Under the pieces are notes generated by a model. That model searched no databases, was not told the DNA's origin, and worked only from the letters and a program-made list of their open reading frames with translations. A program made the translations under genes and the position numbers. Below, in pieces: positions 1 through 7,087 of a stretch of DNA of 9,779 nt. Within the stretch, counting starts at the first letter, position 1; every line of letters begins with the position of its first letter. Source of the DNA: an uncultured Clostridia bacterium (GTDB lineage: Bacteria; Bacillota_A; Clostridia; Peptostreptococcales; Anaerovoracaceae). The DNA is taken from positions 1-9,779 of the forward strand of contig CAMCER010000013.1 of the NCBI GenBank assembly GCA_945873875.1, given 5' to 3'.

Positions 1-821
1 GCCAGCATGTCACCTATCATCAGATCCCCTGCGCCGGCCATCTTTGAACCGAACCAGACTATCATGATGCTGCATACGTTCATTATCACCATGAGAGCCG
101 GGAACATGAAGGACATCACCCGGTTTATGAATATATTGATCTTCGTAAGATCCAGATTCGCCGCATCAAATCTTTTTTCTTCATATTCTTCAGTATTGAA
201 AGCTCTGACTACCAGAAGACCTGACAGCCTTTCTTTTATGAGCAGATTGAGCCGGTCCAGCTTGGACTGGAGCACTCTGAACTTAGGCATGACCATGAAG
301 AACAGCGCGCCCATGAGCACAAGTATCCCTGCCAGGGTCACCCCGATTATCCATGTCAGAGACACGGTGGTGTTCAGCGCGTTGATGAGAGCGCCCACTC
401 CCATGATAGGAGAAAAGACAGCCATTCTGAGTATCATGACTGTGGTCATCTGGACGGTCTGCACATCGTTGGTGGATCTGGTGATCAGCGATGCTGTAGA
501 AAACTGGTTCATCTCAGCCGTGCTGAAAGCCGTCACACGGTGAAACAGCGCCGCACGTATGTCCCGCGCCGATTTCGCCGCAGTCCTGGATGCGATGAAA
601 CTGCCGCAGATGGAAAAGACCATGGACCCGAAAGCCACGACGATCATAATAAGGCCGACATGCCTTATGGTCCCCATGTCCTGTTTGACTATACCGTTGT
701 TTATGATGTCAGACATATATCCCGGAAGTGCCAGCTCGCACATGGCCTGCCCGAAAAGCACGCCGATTATGACGATGACCGGCAGGATATACGGTCTGTA
801 ATATCTCATCACACTTTTCAC
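1..821 (-). CDS. ABC exporter, multidrug type, N-terminal transmembrane part (partial)
   Basis: This is the first 273 residues of an ABC exporter half-transporter; the rest, including the ATPase domain, lies beyond the left edge. The visible part is an exporter-type transmembrane domain. There are hydrophobic helices at about residues 11-34, 55-77, 133-150, 156-178 and 238-258. The family-typical stretch STASLITRSTNDV lies at 108-120 and LSGLLVVRAFN at 199-209, both hallmarks of MsbA/LmrCD/BmrA-like proteins. The start is taken as GTG at 821, because an AAGGAG ribosome binding site (831-836, minus strand) lies nine bases upstream; the ATG at 809 would be 21 bases away. It is transcribed divergently from the NTPase gene. 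Its last two-thirds may be followed by a partner subunit, since such proteins often work as heterodimers. Substrate is unknown, and no link to the metal/cofactor genes is visible. Confidence 0.88.
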   Translation of the reverse strand, partial: MKSVMRYYRPYILPVIVIIGVLFGQAMCELALPGYMSDIINNGIVKQDMGTIRHVGLIMIVVAFGSMVFSICGSFIASRTAAKSARDIRAALFHRVTAFSTAEMNQFSTASLITRSTNDVQTVQMTTVMILRMAVFSPIMGVGALINALNTTVSLTWIIGVTLAGILVLMGALFFMVMPKFRVLQSKLDRLNLLIKERLSGLLVVRAFNTEEYEEKRFDAANLDLTKINIFINRVMSFMFPALMVIMNVCSIMIVWFGSKMAGAGDLMIGDML

Positions 822-849
822 TTACTGCTTCTCCTTCTTTCCTGTTACT

Positions 850-878
850 TATCTATCATGTACCCGTTCCCACGTCAA
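850..878 (-). promoter_or_regulatory. Candidate promoter for the divergent ABC exporter
   Basis: Read on the minus strand, TTGACG (873-878) matches the -35 consensus at five of six positions. It is followed after 17 bases by TAGATA (850-855), preceded by a TGn extended -10 element. The -10 hexamer itself is weak (three of six). Transcription would begin near 843, leaving a leader of about 20 bases that contains the AAGGAG ribosome binding site of the exporter gene. Confidence 0.45.
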
Positions 879-994
879 TGCAATCTTTTTTTCCCTGCAG
901 CCGGCACACTATTATGCACTGCCTCTTCACCGCTTCTTCAGGCAGACCTTTGCATCCATATTCTCAAAGCAAGCCCTCTGAAGCTGTGAACATA

Positions 995-1003
995 TGGTAT
1001 AAT
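995..1003 (+). promoter_or_regulatory. Extended -10 promoter for the NTPase gene
   Basis: TGGTATAAT contains a perfect TATAAT (998-1003) preceded by the TGn extension of an extended -10 promoter. No good -35 box is seen at the right distance (CCTCTG at 975-980), which is usual for extended -10 promoters. Transcription would start near 1010, about 80 bases before the preferred NTPase start. A 7-bp inverted repeat, GTGGTCA (1010-1016) with TGACCAC (1046-1052), lies directly downstream and could form a leader stem or an operator. Confidence 0.55.
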
Positions 1004-1091
1004 CTCAGCGTGGTCAGTATGGATCTGATCATGCGGAATATATTATGACCACATCATGCGCATGGTGAACTGCGAGGAGAATAAAGGGAAA

Positions 1092-1715
1092 ATGAAGCAC
1101 CTGTTTCTTGAAGGCCCGATCCGGTCGGGAAAATCAACGCTCATAAAAAGCTGTCTCAAAGAGTTCAGTGGAACGCTGGGCGGTTTTTCGTGCAAACGCT
1201 ACAGAGACGGATCCGGCGATATCCGCGCCTTCGGTCTTACCGGGCCAGATGACTTTGATGTAGACGGGCTCTACGATCCGGCTGCATGCGGAGATCCCGA
1301 AAACGGCGTGCCGGCTGCCGATCCCGGGATATTCCTCGTAAGAACAGGCAGCGGTGCGAAGATAGACAACGATGCATTCATAAGAATGGGCATCAGCTAT
1401 CTTGATGACAGCGCGGATGCAGATCTGATCCTTCTCGATGAGATCGGCGGCGTAGAGCTCATGTCAGATGAATTCCGTGAAAAGCTTTACGAGGTCCTTT
1501 CCGGAGACACCCCCTGTATAGGCGTGCTTAAGCAGATGTCTCATGCGCAGACCATGGAGCAGCGCGCCGGGAAAGACAGCCGCATAACCGAGATAAATGA
1601 AGCGCTGAGAAATGATATAACCGGAAAATTCGGCGGCACCATCCTTTCATTTGAAAGAGCCCGTGCAGTTGTTCTGCGAAAAGAGATCATGCAGTTTCTT
1701 GATGATATCCTGTAA
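1092..1715 (+). CDS. THEP1-like P-loop nucleoside triphosphatase
   Basis: This predicted cytosolic protein of 207 residues belongs to the NTPase_1/THEP1 group of P-loop NTPases, whose members hydrolyse NTPs but have no settled cellular role. Walker A is GPIRSGKST at residues 8-16, and Walker B is LILLDEIG at 112-119 with the Asp-Glu pair. The region after Walker A, with GGFSCKR near 30-36, resembles the family's conserved GF..ER segment. The length is slightly above the usual 170-190. I chose the ATG at 1092 because THEP1 proteins start right before the P-loop and a GAGGAG lies at 1074-1079. An in-frame ATG at 1056 would add 12 residues but has no ribosome binding site. The gene stands alone between its own promoter and the importer promoter. 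Its position beside transporter and cofactor genes suggests, but does not prove, a role in metal or cofactor handling, loosely comparable to the P-loop protein MobB. Confidence 0.8.
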   Translation: MKHLFLEGPIRSGKSTLIKSCLKEFSGTLGGFSCKRYRDGSGDIRAFGLTGPDDFDVDGLYDPAACGDPENGVPAADPGIFLVRTGSGAKIDNDAFIRMGISYLDDSADADLILLDEIGGVELMSDEFREKLYEVLSGDTPCIGVLKQMSHAQTMEQRAGKDSRITEINEALRNDITGKFGGTILSFERARAVVLRKEIMQFLDDIL

Positions 1716-1932
1716 GTTCTTTGCTGCCTTCCGGGTTTCTGCACACAAATGCAACTCACAGAAACTGCAGCGCCGGCGCTCATCCGGCTGGCTTTGCATC
1801 CCCGTTTTATGGACAAAACTTTTCAAACTTGCTATCATTAAAAAAGATATCGTTGGCAGAACAACCTACTGGTTTCCGGAAGCCGCCGCTTATGAATAAT
1901 GCGGCATTCTGATTGAAAAAGGCAGATCGCAG
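1716..1932 (+). other. Intergenic region with inverted repeats before the importer operon
   Basis: The first half holds three symmetric elements. GTTTCTG (1735-1741) pairs with CAGAAAC (1759-1765). AGCGCCGGCGCT (1769-1780) is a perfect 12-base palindrome. GCCGG (1772-1776) can alternatively pair with CCGGC (1784-1788). None is followed by a clear T run, so they are not a convincing intrinsic terminator for the NTPase gene. They lie upstream of the importer promoter, so they could be regulator sites or a leftover leader structure. A further stem, GCCGC (1882-1886) with GCGGC (1901-1905), lies in the importer leader. I see no gene here. Confidence 0.45.
1810..1838 (+). promoter_or_regulatory. 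Promoter of the FecCD-type importer operon
   Basis: TGGACA (1810-1815) and TATCAT (1833-1838) each match five of six consensus positions and are separated by exactly 17 bases. Transcription would begin near 1845, giving an 85-90 base leader before the permease start. No Fur, DtxR or ModE-type operator was recognised around it. Confidence 0.6.
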
Positions 1933-2901
1933 ATGAAGAAAAAAGGCATCACTATCAATATAATACTTCTGATAGTACTGGCAGTTCTTTTCATTGCCTG
2001 TCTTTGCATTGGAAAATACAGCGTCTCCGTAGGGGACTGCTTCAGGATCCTGACGGGCGGGGACACAGGAACTCCCATGGACAGCAGAGTCCTCGCGACT
2101 ATTGTTGTCGGCGCCGCTCTTGCGCTGTCCGGCGCAGTGTATCAGGGTATATTCAAAAACCCACTGGTCAGCCCGGAATTTCTGGGAGTATCCTCAGGAG
2201 CCTGTATCGGTGCGGCGGTTGGCATCCTTCTTTCTCTTGGCGGAGCCATGATACAGATCTTCGCCTTTGCCGGCGGTCTTGCCGCGGTAACACTGACTCT
2301 CCTCATACCTAAAGCAGTAAAGAGCAACTCCAACATAATGCTTGTGCTGTCCGGGATAATCGTATCCGGCGCCATGAGCTCGATACTGGGTTTTATAAAA
2401 TATATAGCAGATCCGGAAACGGAACTGGCGGCCATCACCTACTGGCAGCTGGGCAGCTTCGCAGACGCGGACATGCCTGCAGTCTTAGGTGTCCTGCCGC
2501 TGACCATCATCGCAGCAGTCATTCTTCTGGGAATGAGTTTCTGGATAAACATAATGTCAATGGGCGAAAGAGAGGCCGCAAGCCTGGGCGCCAACGTCCC
2601 CATAATGCGCGGGGTCTGCATCGTATGCGCCACTATACTGACTGCCGGAGCGGTATGCATATCCGGCACCATCGGCTGGGTCGGTCTGGTCATCCCCCAC
2701 TTCGGGCGGATGCTCACAGGCTCAGACAACAGGAAACTGCTGCCTGCCGCCTGCACTCTGGGCGCCATTTTCATGCTGCTGGTCGATACAGTAACTAAAG
2801 TCATCGGCCCTGCGGAAATGCCGGTGAGCATCCTGACCGGGATCATCGGCGCGCCGTTTTACGCATGGCTCCTCTACAGACAAAGGATGAACCTGAGATG
2901 A
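1933..2901 (+). CDS. FecCD/BtuC-family ABC importer permease
   Basis: This 322-residue integral membrane protein is the translocation subunit of a type II binding-protein-dependent importer, the class that moves ferric siderophores, cobalamin, haem, and in MolBCA molybdate/tungstate. Family hallmarks are present in order: an N-terminal helix (about 8-27); the RVLATIVVGAALALSGAVYQ segment (52-71), followed by NPLVSPEFLGVSSGA (76-90); a cytoplasmic coupling segment around MGEREAASLGANV (210-222); WVGLVIPHFGRMLTG (249-263); and the C-terminal MPVSILTGIIGAPFYAWLL (296-314). Length matches the usual 320-340, and the start is standard. The ribosome binding site is weak (AAAGG, 1918-1922). The stop codon overlaps the ATPase start in an ATGA, indicating translational coupling. 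Substrate cannot be read from this subunit; the neighbours favour a metal oxyanion or its chelate. Confidence 0.93.
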   Translation: MKKKGITINIILLIVLAVLFIACLCIGKYSVSVGDCFRILTGGDTGTPMDSRVLATIVVGAALALSGAVYQGIFKNPLVSPEFLGVSSGACIGAAVGILLSLGGAMIQIFAFAGGLAAVTLTLLIPKAVKSNSNIMLVLSGIIVSGAMSSILGFIKYIADPETELAAITYWQLGSFADADMPAVLGVLPLTIIAAVILLGMSFWINIMSMGEREAASLGANVPIMRGVCIVCATILTAGAVCISGTIGWVGLVIPHFGRMLTGSDNRKLLPAACTLGAIFMLLVDTVTKVIGPAEMPVSILTGIIGAPFYAWLLYRQRMNLR

Positions 2902-3677
2902 TATATGATGTAAGAGATATTGATTTCACATATCCGGGAACACACCGGCAGATACTGAAGAAAGTCTCCTTTAAGCTGGAGGACGGGCAGATTATGGAGA
3001 TACTGGGCCCTAACGGCGCCGGCAAATCCACCCTGCTTAACTGCATGGCCGGTCTGCTTAAGCCTGATTCGGGAAGCATATTCCTTGACGGAAGAGACCT
3101 TTCAAAGATGCCGCCAAAGGAAATCGCAGGCCTTGTGGCATACGTGCCCCAGACCCATACGCCATCCTTCGGCTACAGGGTCAGGGATTTTGTCATAATG
3201 GGAGTTGCGCCGAAACTCGGCATATTCGGAAAGCCCTCAGCAGAAGACGAGGAACGCTGCATGCAGATTCTGGAAGAGATGGGCATAGCCCACCTGGCCG
3301 ACAGGTCATACCTTGAGATAAGCGGCGGCGAGCGCCAGCAGGCAATGATCGCCAGGGCTCTCATCCAGGACCCGAAGGTCATTTTGTTCGATGAGCCCAC
3401 CGCACATCTGGACTACGGCAACCAGCACAGGATGCTGAAGATAATCAGGAGCATGTCCCGCAGAGGATATGCTGTCGTGATCACTACACACAATCCTGAT
3501 CACGCGCTCCTGCTCAAAGACAATGCCGGCATCCTGGACCGCGACGGCCACATGAGAAGCGGCCCCAGCGCGGAGATAATAACGGAAGAAAGCCTGTCGC
3601 AGGTATACGACTGCGATCTTAAACTCATATATATAGAAGAAATGGACCGCCGCGCCTGCGTGGCTCCGAAACTGTAA
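2898..3677 (+). CDS. ABC importer ATP-binding protein, FepC/BtuD type
   Basis: This 259-residue cytoplasmic ATPase powers the importer. All motifs are intact: Walker A GPNGAGKST (37-45), Q-loop Gln85 in YVPQ, signature ISGGERQQ (141-148, Ile instead of the usual Leu), Walker B VILFDE (161-166), D-loop AHLD (169-172) and switch His198. I chose the ATG at 2898 because it overlaps the permease stop as ATGA and follows AAAGGA (2882-2887) by ten bases. An upstream in-frame ATG at 2865 would add 11 residues inside the permease gene and is less likely. The length fits the FepC family (250-270). After the helical subdomain the C-terminal tail is short, so there is no regulatory domain such as the C-terminal extension found in ModC-type molybdate ATPases. 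Confidence 0.94.
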   Translation: MIYDVRDIDFTYPGTHRQILKKVSFKLEDGQIMEILGPNGAGKSTLLNCMAGLLKPDSGSIFLDGRDLSKMPPKEIAGLVAYVPQTHTPSFGYRVRDFVIMGVAPKLGIFGKPSAEDEERCMQILEEMGIAHLADRSYLEISGGERQQAMIARALIQDPKVILFDEPTAHLDYGNQHRMLKIIRSMSRRGYAVVITTHNPDHALLLKDNAGILDRDGHMRSGPSAEIITEESLSQVYDCDLKLIYIEEMDRRACVAPKL

Positions 3678-3697
3678 GGAGAACCGATACGACTGCC

Positions 3698-4741
3698 ATG
3701 AAAAAGAAACTGACTGCAATAATACTTACTATCTGTCTGATCCTGACCATGGCCGGATGCTCCGGCGCGAATCAGAGTTCTTCAGACAAAGCCCCGGGCA
3801 CTGTCATCGAAAAAACAGATGAATCCCTCACCATCGTCGACCAGGCCGGAAGAGAGGTAACTGTCCCCCGCAAAGCAGAAAACGTAGCACTCAGCTACCG
3901 CGTGGTCATCAGGCCCATCATAAGCCTTGGCGCAGGAGAAAGGATCAAAGGATGCGGAAAGACAGAGGACTTCCTCTTCAAGCTTCAGCCCTCCCTGAAA
4001 AAAGCGGTTGACGTAGGCAAGGGAGTCGCAGACCTGGAGGCACTGGCAGACCTGGCCCCGGATGTTTTCTTCAACAAGGCCAACGACCCGGAGACTCTGG
4101 ATTCTGTGGAAAAACTGGGTATTCCTGCTGTAGGGCTGTCTTTCGAAGATACGGAGCAGATGATAACTGCCCTTGACATAATCGGAAAAGTCCTGAATTG
4201 CGAAAAAAAGGCCGACAAACTCATAACCTACTATAAAGAAAAAGTCAAAGCTGACGAGCAGATGGCTGAAAAACGCGAGAACAAAAAGACAGCCATCGTC
4301 ATGGGCTCATCTATCGGCAAAGTCGCTGACGATTCCATGCTTCAGGGCGATATGATCAGGCTTGCCGGCGGGATAAACGCCGCAAAGGATCTTGAAGTAA
4401 AGGAACTCTGGCCGACCGCTGGAACAGAGCAGATATTCAGCTGGGATCCGGATTACATCTTCATCACCGGAAGCGAAAGCGCTAATTACACCGCAGAAGA
4501 CATATATAAGAAGAAAGCCTGGTCTGAGATGAAGGCAGTAAAAAACAGACACGTCTTCGTCATGCCTGCCGCAGAAGACTCCTGGGAATTCCCCGGCGTA
4601 GTCAGCGTTCTCGGTGTCGACTTCATGATAAGCAAGATGTATCCCGAGGATATGCCCCGCAGGCAGCTTAAGAAAAACGTAAACGAGTTTTACAGGCTGT
4701 CGTACGGAAAGACCTTTTCTGAAAAAGAGCTGGGTTACTGA
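3698..4741 (+). CDS. ABC importer substrate-binding lipoprotein, FepB/BtuF (TroA-like) fold
   Basis: This 347-residue extracytoplasmic receptor delivers substrate to the permease. It opens with a lipoprotein signal peptide: a KKK n-region, a hydrophobic core from about residue 5, and the lipobox LTMAGC with lipidated Cys21, followed by a Ser-rich linker. The mature part starts TIVDQAGREVTVP, typical of FepB-like receptors, then has two lobes. The C-terminal pattern of a WEFPG-like stretch followed by LGVDFMISKMYPE and FYRLSYG is also typical. It is not a ModA-, TupA- or WtpA-like protein. An AAGGAG (3676-3681) lies 16 bases before the ATG, longer than ideal, and overlaps the ATPase stop region. 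Ligand is unknown. The nearest conceptual parallel is MolA of the Haemophilus MolBCA system, a Fec-class receptor that binds molybdate and tungstate, but no ligand residues can be assigned here. Confidence 0.9.
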   Translation: MKKKLTAIILTICLILTMAGCSGANQSSSDKAPGTVIEKTDESLTIVDQAGREVTVPRKAENVALSYRVVIRPIISLGAGERIKGCGKTEDFLFKLQPSLKKAVDVGKGVADLEALADLAPDVFFNKANDPETLDSVEKLGIPAVGLSFEDTEQMITALDIIGKVLNCEKKADKLITYYKEKVKADEQMAEKRENKKTAIVMGSSIGKVADDSMLQGDMIRLAGGINAAKDLEVKELWPTAGTEQIFSWDPDYIFITGSESANYTAEDIYKKKAWSEMKAVKNRHVFVMPAAEDSWEFPGVVSVLGVDFMISKMYPEDMPRRQLKKNVNEFYRLSYGKTFSEKELGY

Positions 4742-4861
4742 CAGCTTCCTTATATAAAAAGAAGCCTCACTGTGTATCGTGCCGCCCTTTTCCGCGCACT
4801 TGCTTTTAACGTGCATCAAACTTAAAATAATGATAATCGAAGGGATACACAGGAGGAAATC
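4742..4861 (+). other. Intergenic region between importer and desulfurase
   Basis: A short stem, GCTTC (4744-4748) with GAAGC (4761-4765), lies right after the receptor stop. It has no following T run and a 12-base A/T-rich loop, so it is a poor terminator. Further on is GTGC (4780-4783 region) with GCAC before 4800, also weak. The region ends in a strong AGGAGG (4851-4856) five bases before the desulfurase start. Read-through from the importer operon into the desulfurase gene is therefore possible. Confidence 0.4.
4800..4828 (+). promoter_or_regulatory. Weak candidate promoter for desulfurase and E1-like genes
   Basis: TTGCTT (4800-4805) and TAAAAT (4823-4828) are separated by 17 bases. The -10 box matches five of six consensus bases, the -35 only three. 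In an A/T-rich stretch such matches arise by chance fairly often, so this is only a candidate. Confidence 0.3.
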
Positions 4862-6007
4862 ATGATCTATCTCGATAACGCTGCCACATCCGGCAGAAAA
4901 CCTGAAACTGTATACGAGGCTGTGATCAGGGCCATGAAAGAATGCTCCGGAAATCCGGGAAGATCGGGGCATAAGATTTCTCTGAAGGCCGGCAGCACAG
5001 TTGAAGAGGCTCGTATAAATCTCAGCCGGCTTTTCGGCTGCGAAGACGCCAGCCGCATGGTCTTCTGCTCTAATGCCACAGACGCTCTGAATCTGGCCAT
5101 CAAAGGCATAGTCAGTGCCGGCAGCCATGTCATAACCTCATCCATGGAGCACAACTCAGTGGCCAGGCCCCTTGAAGCGCTGAAAACGGAAATGGGCGTA
5201 AAAGTAACAAAGGTAAAAACAGATCTGGACAAAGGCGCGGATATAGATGAGATAGAAAACTCCATCACACCAGACACTTCACTCGTAGTAATAAACCACA
5301 TCTCCAACGTCACAGGCACAGTCAGCGACATAGCCGCCATCGGCAGGATATGCCGCGAAAAGAACGTGCCCTTCCTGGTGGACGCTTCCCAGTCTGCCGG
5401 AGCATTTGACATAAACGTTGAAGAAATGTGCATAGATATGCTGGCCTTCCCCGGGCATAAATCCCTTATGGGTCCCCAGGGAACAGGAGCGCTGTACATA
5501 AGTCCTGCCATAGACCTTAAGCCCCTGAAACAAGGGGGAACAGGCAGCAGGTCAGAGCTTCTCACCATGCCTGACATCATGCCCGACAGGTTTGAAAGCG
5601 GCACCCTCAACGTGCCCGGCATCGCGGGCCTTGGAGCAGGAGCAGAATTCATCCTCGAAACAGGGATAAGGAATATAGAAGAAAAAGAAAGCGCACTTAC
5701 CGGACAGCTTGCAGAAGGGCTTTCTGAGATCGAAGGCGTGAAGGTCTTCGCACCGGGAGAAGGCTTTAAGAGAGGCGGCGCTGTGTCGATCACCATGGAC
5801 GGCATGGAGCCTCAGGATGCCGGACTCATCATGGACCAGGCCTTTGACATAGCAGTGCGGGCGGGCCTTCACTGCGCGCCTGATGCGCACACTGCTCTGG
5901 GAACCATAGAAACAGGCGGCACCATCAGGATCAGCCCGGGATATTTCAATACTGAAGAAGACATCGAAAAGTGTATCGAAGCAGTCAGCCAGCTGGCAGA
6001 AGGATAA
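4862..6007 (+). CDS. Cysteine desulfurase, class V aminotransferase fold (EF2568-like subgroup)
   Basis: This 381-residue PLP enzyme is predicted to take sulfur from L-cysteine, forming a persulfide on its active-site cysteine and releasing alanine. The family N-terminus LDNAAT is at 4-9. His97 in MEHNS stacks on the PLP ring, Asp174 and Gln177 lie in VDASQS, and Lys200 in GHKSLMGPQGTG forms the internal aldimine. The C-terminal block AGLHCAPDAHTALGT (334-348) carries the presumed catalytic Cys338. The GLHCAP..H..LGT form and the 380-residue length match the cysteine desulfurase subgroup named after Enterococcus EF2568 (TIGR01977), not IscS or SufS. A strong AGGAGG lies at 4851-4856. The E1-like gene follows after 6 bases, so the two are almost certainly cotranscribed. 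That pairing points to supplying sulfur to a ubiquitin-fold carrier, plausibly the MoaD-like protein at the right edge. A role in selenium or sulfuration of the AOR cofactor is possible too. Confidence 0.9.
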   Translation: MIYLDNAATSGRKPETVYEAVIRAMKECSGNPGRSGHKISLKAGSTVEEARINLSRLFGCEDASRMVFCSNATDALNLAIKGIVSAGSHVITSSMEHNSVARPLEALKTEMGVKVTKVKTDLDKGADIDEIENSITPDTSLVVINHISNVTGTVSDIAAIGRICREKNVPFLVDASQSAGAFDINVEEMCIDMLAFPGHKSLMGPQGTGALYISPAIDLKPLKQGGTGSRSELLTMPDIMPDRFESGTLNVPGIAGLGAGAEFILETGIRNIEEKESALTGQLAEGLSEIEGVKVFAPGEGFKRGGAVSITMDGMEPQDAGLIMDQAFDIAVRAGLHCAPDAHTALGTIETGGTIRISPGYFNTEEDIEKCIEAVSQLAEG

Positions 6008-6013
6008 ACAGAT

Positions 6014-7033
6014 ATGGAAAACAGATATTCAAGACAGATCGCCTTTCCTCCCATCGGAGCGGAAGGTCAGAAAAAACTGACAGAAAGCCGCGTGGCCATC
6101 ATCGGTCTGGGCGCTCTGGGCAGCGCGTCAGCCAATGAACTGGCAAGGGCGGGGATCGGTTTCTTAAGGATAGTCGACCGGGATTTTGTCGAATACAGCA
6201 ACCTGCAGAGGCAGGTCCTGTATACTGAGGCGGATGCCGCCGATGATGTACCAAAGGCCATCGCCGCAGCTGAAAAACTGGCTTCATTCAATTCCGAGAT
6301 AACCATAGAGCCTGTCATAGCCGACGTGAACAGCGGGAATATCGACAGCTTTATAAAGGACGTTGATCTGGTGGTGGACGCCACCGACAACATGGAGATC
6401 AGAAGGCTAATAAACGAAGCCTGTCATCATCTGAAAAAGCCGTGGATATTCGGCGGAGTGGCAGGGTCATACGGCATGACCATGAACTTTCTGGGCGGCG
6501 ATGATGATCCGTGTTTGTCCTGTGTGTTCGAGGACGATTCTCTGGGCATCGCATCCGGCGAGACATGTGCTACCGCAGGCATACTCAACATGCTGACCAA
6601 TACCGTGGCCTCCATCCAGTGCGTAGAGGCGGTCAAGATCCTCATCGGCGCAGACACCGTCAGAAGATCGCTGCTTTACATCGATATGTGGTTCAACGAG
6701 GTGGATACGGCAGAAGTGGCCAAGTCGCCGGACTGCCCTGTCTGCGTCCATGAAAAATACAGCGTTTACGGAAAGCCCCCTGTCACTCAGGCAGTAAGTC
6801 TCTGCGGCAGGAACTCTGTGCAGATCGCGCCGTCAGAGCCGGTTTCCATCGATTTTGAAGATTACGCGGAAAAGCTGGGAAAACTGGGCGAAGTCAAAGC
6901 CGGCCGGTTCACTCTTGATTTTGACGACGGCAAGGTCCAGATCAAACTTTTCGCCGACGGCCGCGCCGTGATCAAAAACGTAAGCGACGAAAAAAAGGCT
7001 AAATCCGTGTATTCCGAATACATTGGGCTCTAA
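6014..7033 (+). CDS. ThiF/MoeB/HesA E1-like adenylyltransferase with C-terminal extension
   Basis: This 339-residue cytosolic enzyme is predicted to adenylate the C-terminal Gly-Gly of a MoaD/ThiS-type carrier before sulfur transfer. Motifs in order are: RYSRQ near the start (4-8), nucleotide loop GLGALG (31-36), DRDFVEYSNLQRQ (55-67) with the ATP-binding Asp and Arg residues, DATDN (122-126), and four zinc ligands as two CxxC pairs (167/170 and 241/244). Cys185 in GETCATAGIL occupies the catalytic-cysteine position. Typical MoeB core proteins end near residue 250. Here about 80 further residues follow, starting with SLCGRNSVQI (262-271) and ending with FADGRAVI (313-320), which form a small extra domain seen in some archaeal and clostridial E1-like proteins, in place of a rhodanese domain. 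AAGGA sits nine bases before the start. Whether it serves MoaD (cofactor) or ThiS (thiamine) is not stated by the sequence; the AOR and MoaD genes nearby favour MoaD. Confidence 0.9.
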   Translation: MENRYSRQIAFPPIGAEGQKKLTESRVAIIGLGALGSASANELARAGIGFLRIVDRDFVEYSNLQRQVLYTEADAADDVPKAIAAAEKLASFNSEITIEPVIADVNSGNIDSFIKDVDLVVDATDNMEIRRLINEACHHLKKPWIFGGVAGSYGMTMNFLGGDDDPCLSCVFEDDSLGIASGETCATAGILNMLTNTVASIQCVEAVKILIGADTVRRSLLYIDMWFNEVDTAEVAKSPDCPVCVHEKYSVYGKPPVTQAVSLCGRNSVQIAPSEPVSIDFEDYAEKLGKLGEVKAGRFTLDFDDGKVQIKLFADGRAVIKNVSDEKKAKSVYSEYIGL

Positions 7034-7038
7034 AACTG

Positions 7039-7068
7039 TTGACATAAAGTTTTACCTTCGTTTATAAT
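7039..7068 (+). promoter_or_regulatory. Strong consensus promoter of the ferredoxin-AOR operon
   Basis: Perfect TTGACA (7039-7044) and perfect TATAAT (7063-7068) are separated by 18 bases. The promoter begins six bases after the E1-like stop codon, and no terminator lies between. Transcription would start near 7075, giving a leader of about 170 bases before the ferredoxin ATG. This is by far the best promoter in the window and fits the high-expression codon use of the AOR gene. Confidence 0.88.
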
Positions 7069-7087
7069 ATTCGTACAAAAACAAAAA

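Larger units (their letters stand above)
822..1091. other. Divergent intergenic region
   Basis: This 270-base stretch separates the exporter (minus) from the NTPase (plus). Besides the two opposed promoters it holds a run of seven T (885-891 area), a small hairpin CTGCCT (919-924) with AGGCAG (940-945), and an ATCATGCG direct repeat (1028-1035 and 1053-1060) in the NTPase leader. No convincing gene is seen in it on either strand. The plus-strand open frame crossing its left half is the shadow of the exporter. Confidence 0.5.

Noticed and set aside
7..989. Plus-strand open frames of 178, 149 and 80 residues on the left
   Set aside because: They lie opposite the ABC exporter on the minus strand, whose translation gives a clear transmembrane exporter domain; the plus-strand products look like nothing known. 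The exporter frame is open to the window edge.
4744..4765. GCTTC/GAAGC stem after the receptor gene as terminator
   Set aside because: The stem is five base pairs with a 12-base A/T-rich loop and no T run follows.
4307..5128. 273-residue minus-strand frame crossing the receptor-desulfurase junction
   Set aside because: It spans two real plus-strand genes and their intergenic region, has no evident ribosome binding site or family motif, and is best explained as a shadow.
4867..5805. 312-residue minus-strand open frame opposite the desulfurase
   Set aside because: The plus strand encodes a full set of desulfurase motifs including PLP lysine and catalytic cysteine; the minus-strand product is rich in Ser/Pro/Met with no recognisable motif and is a coding shadow.
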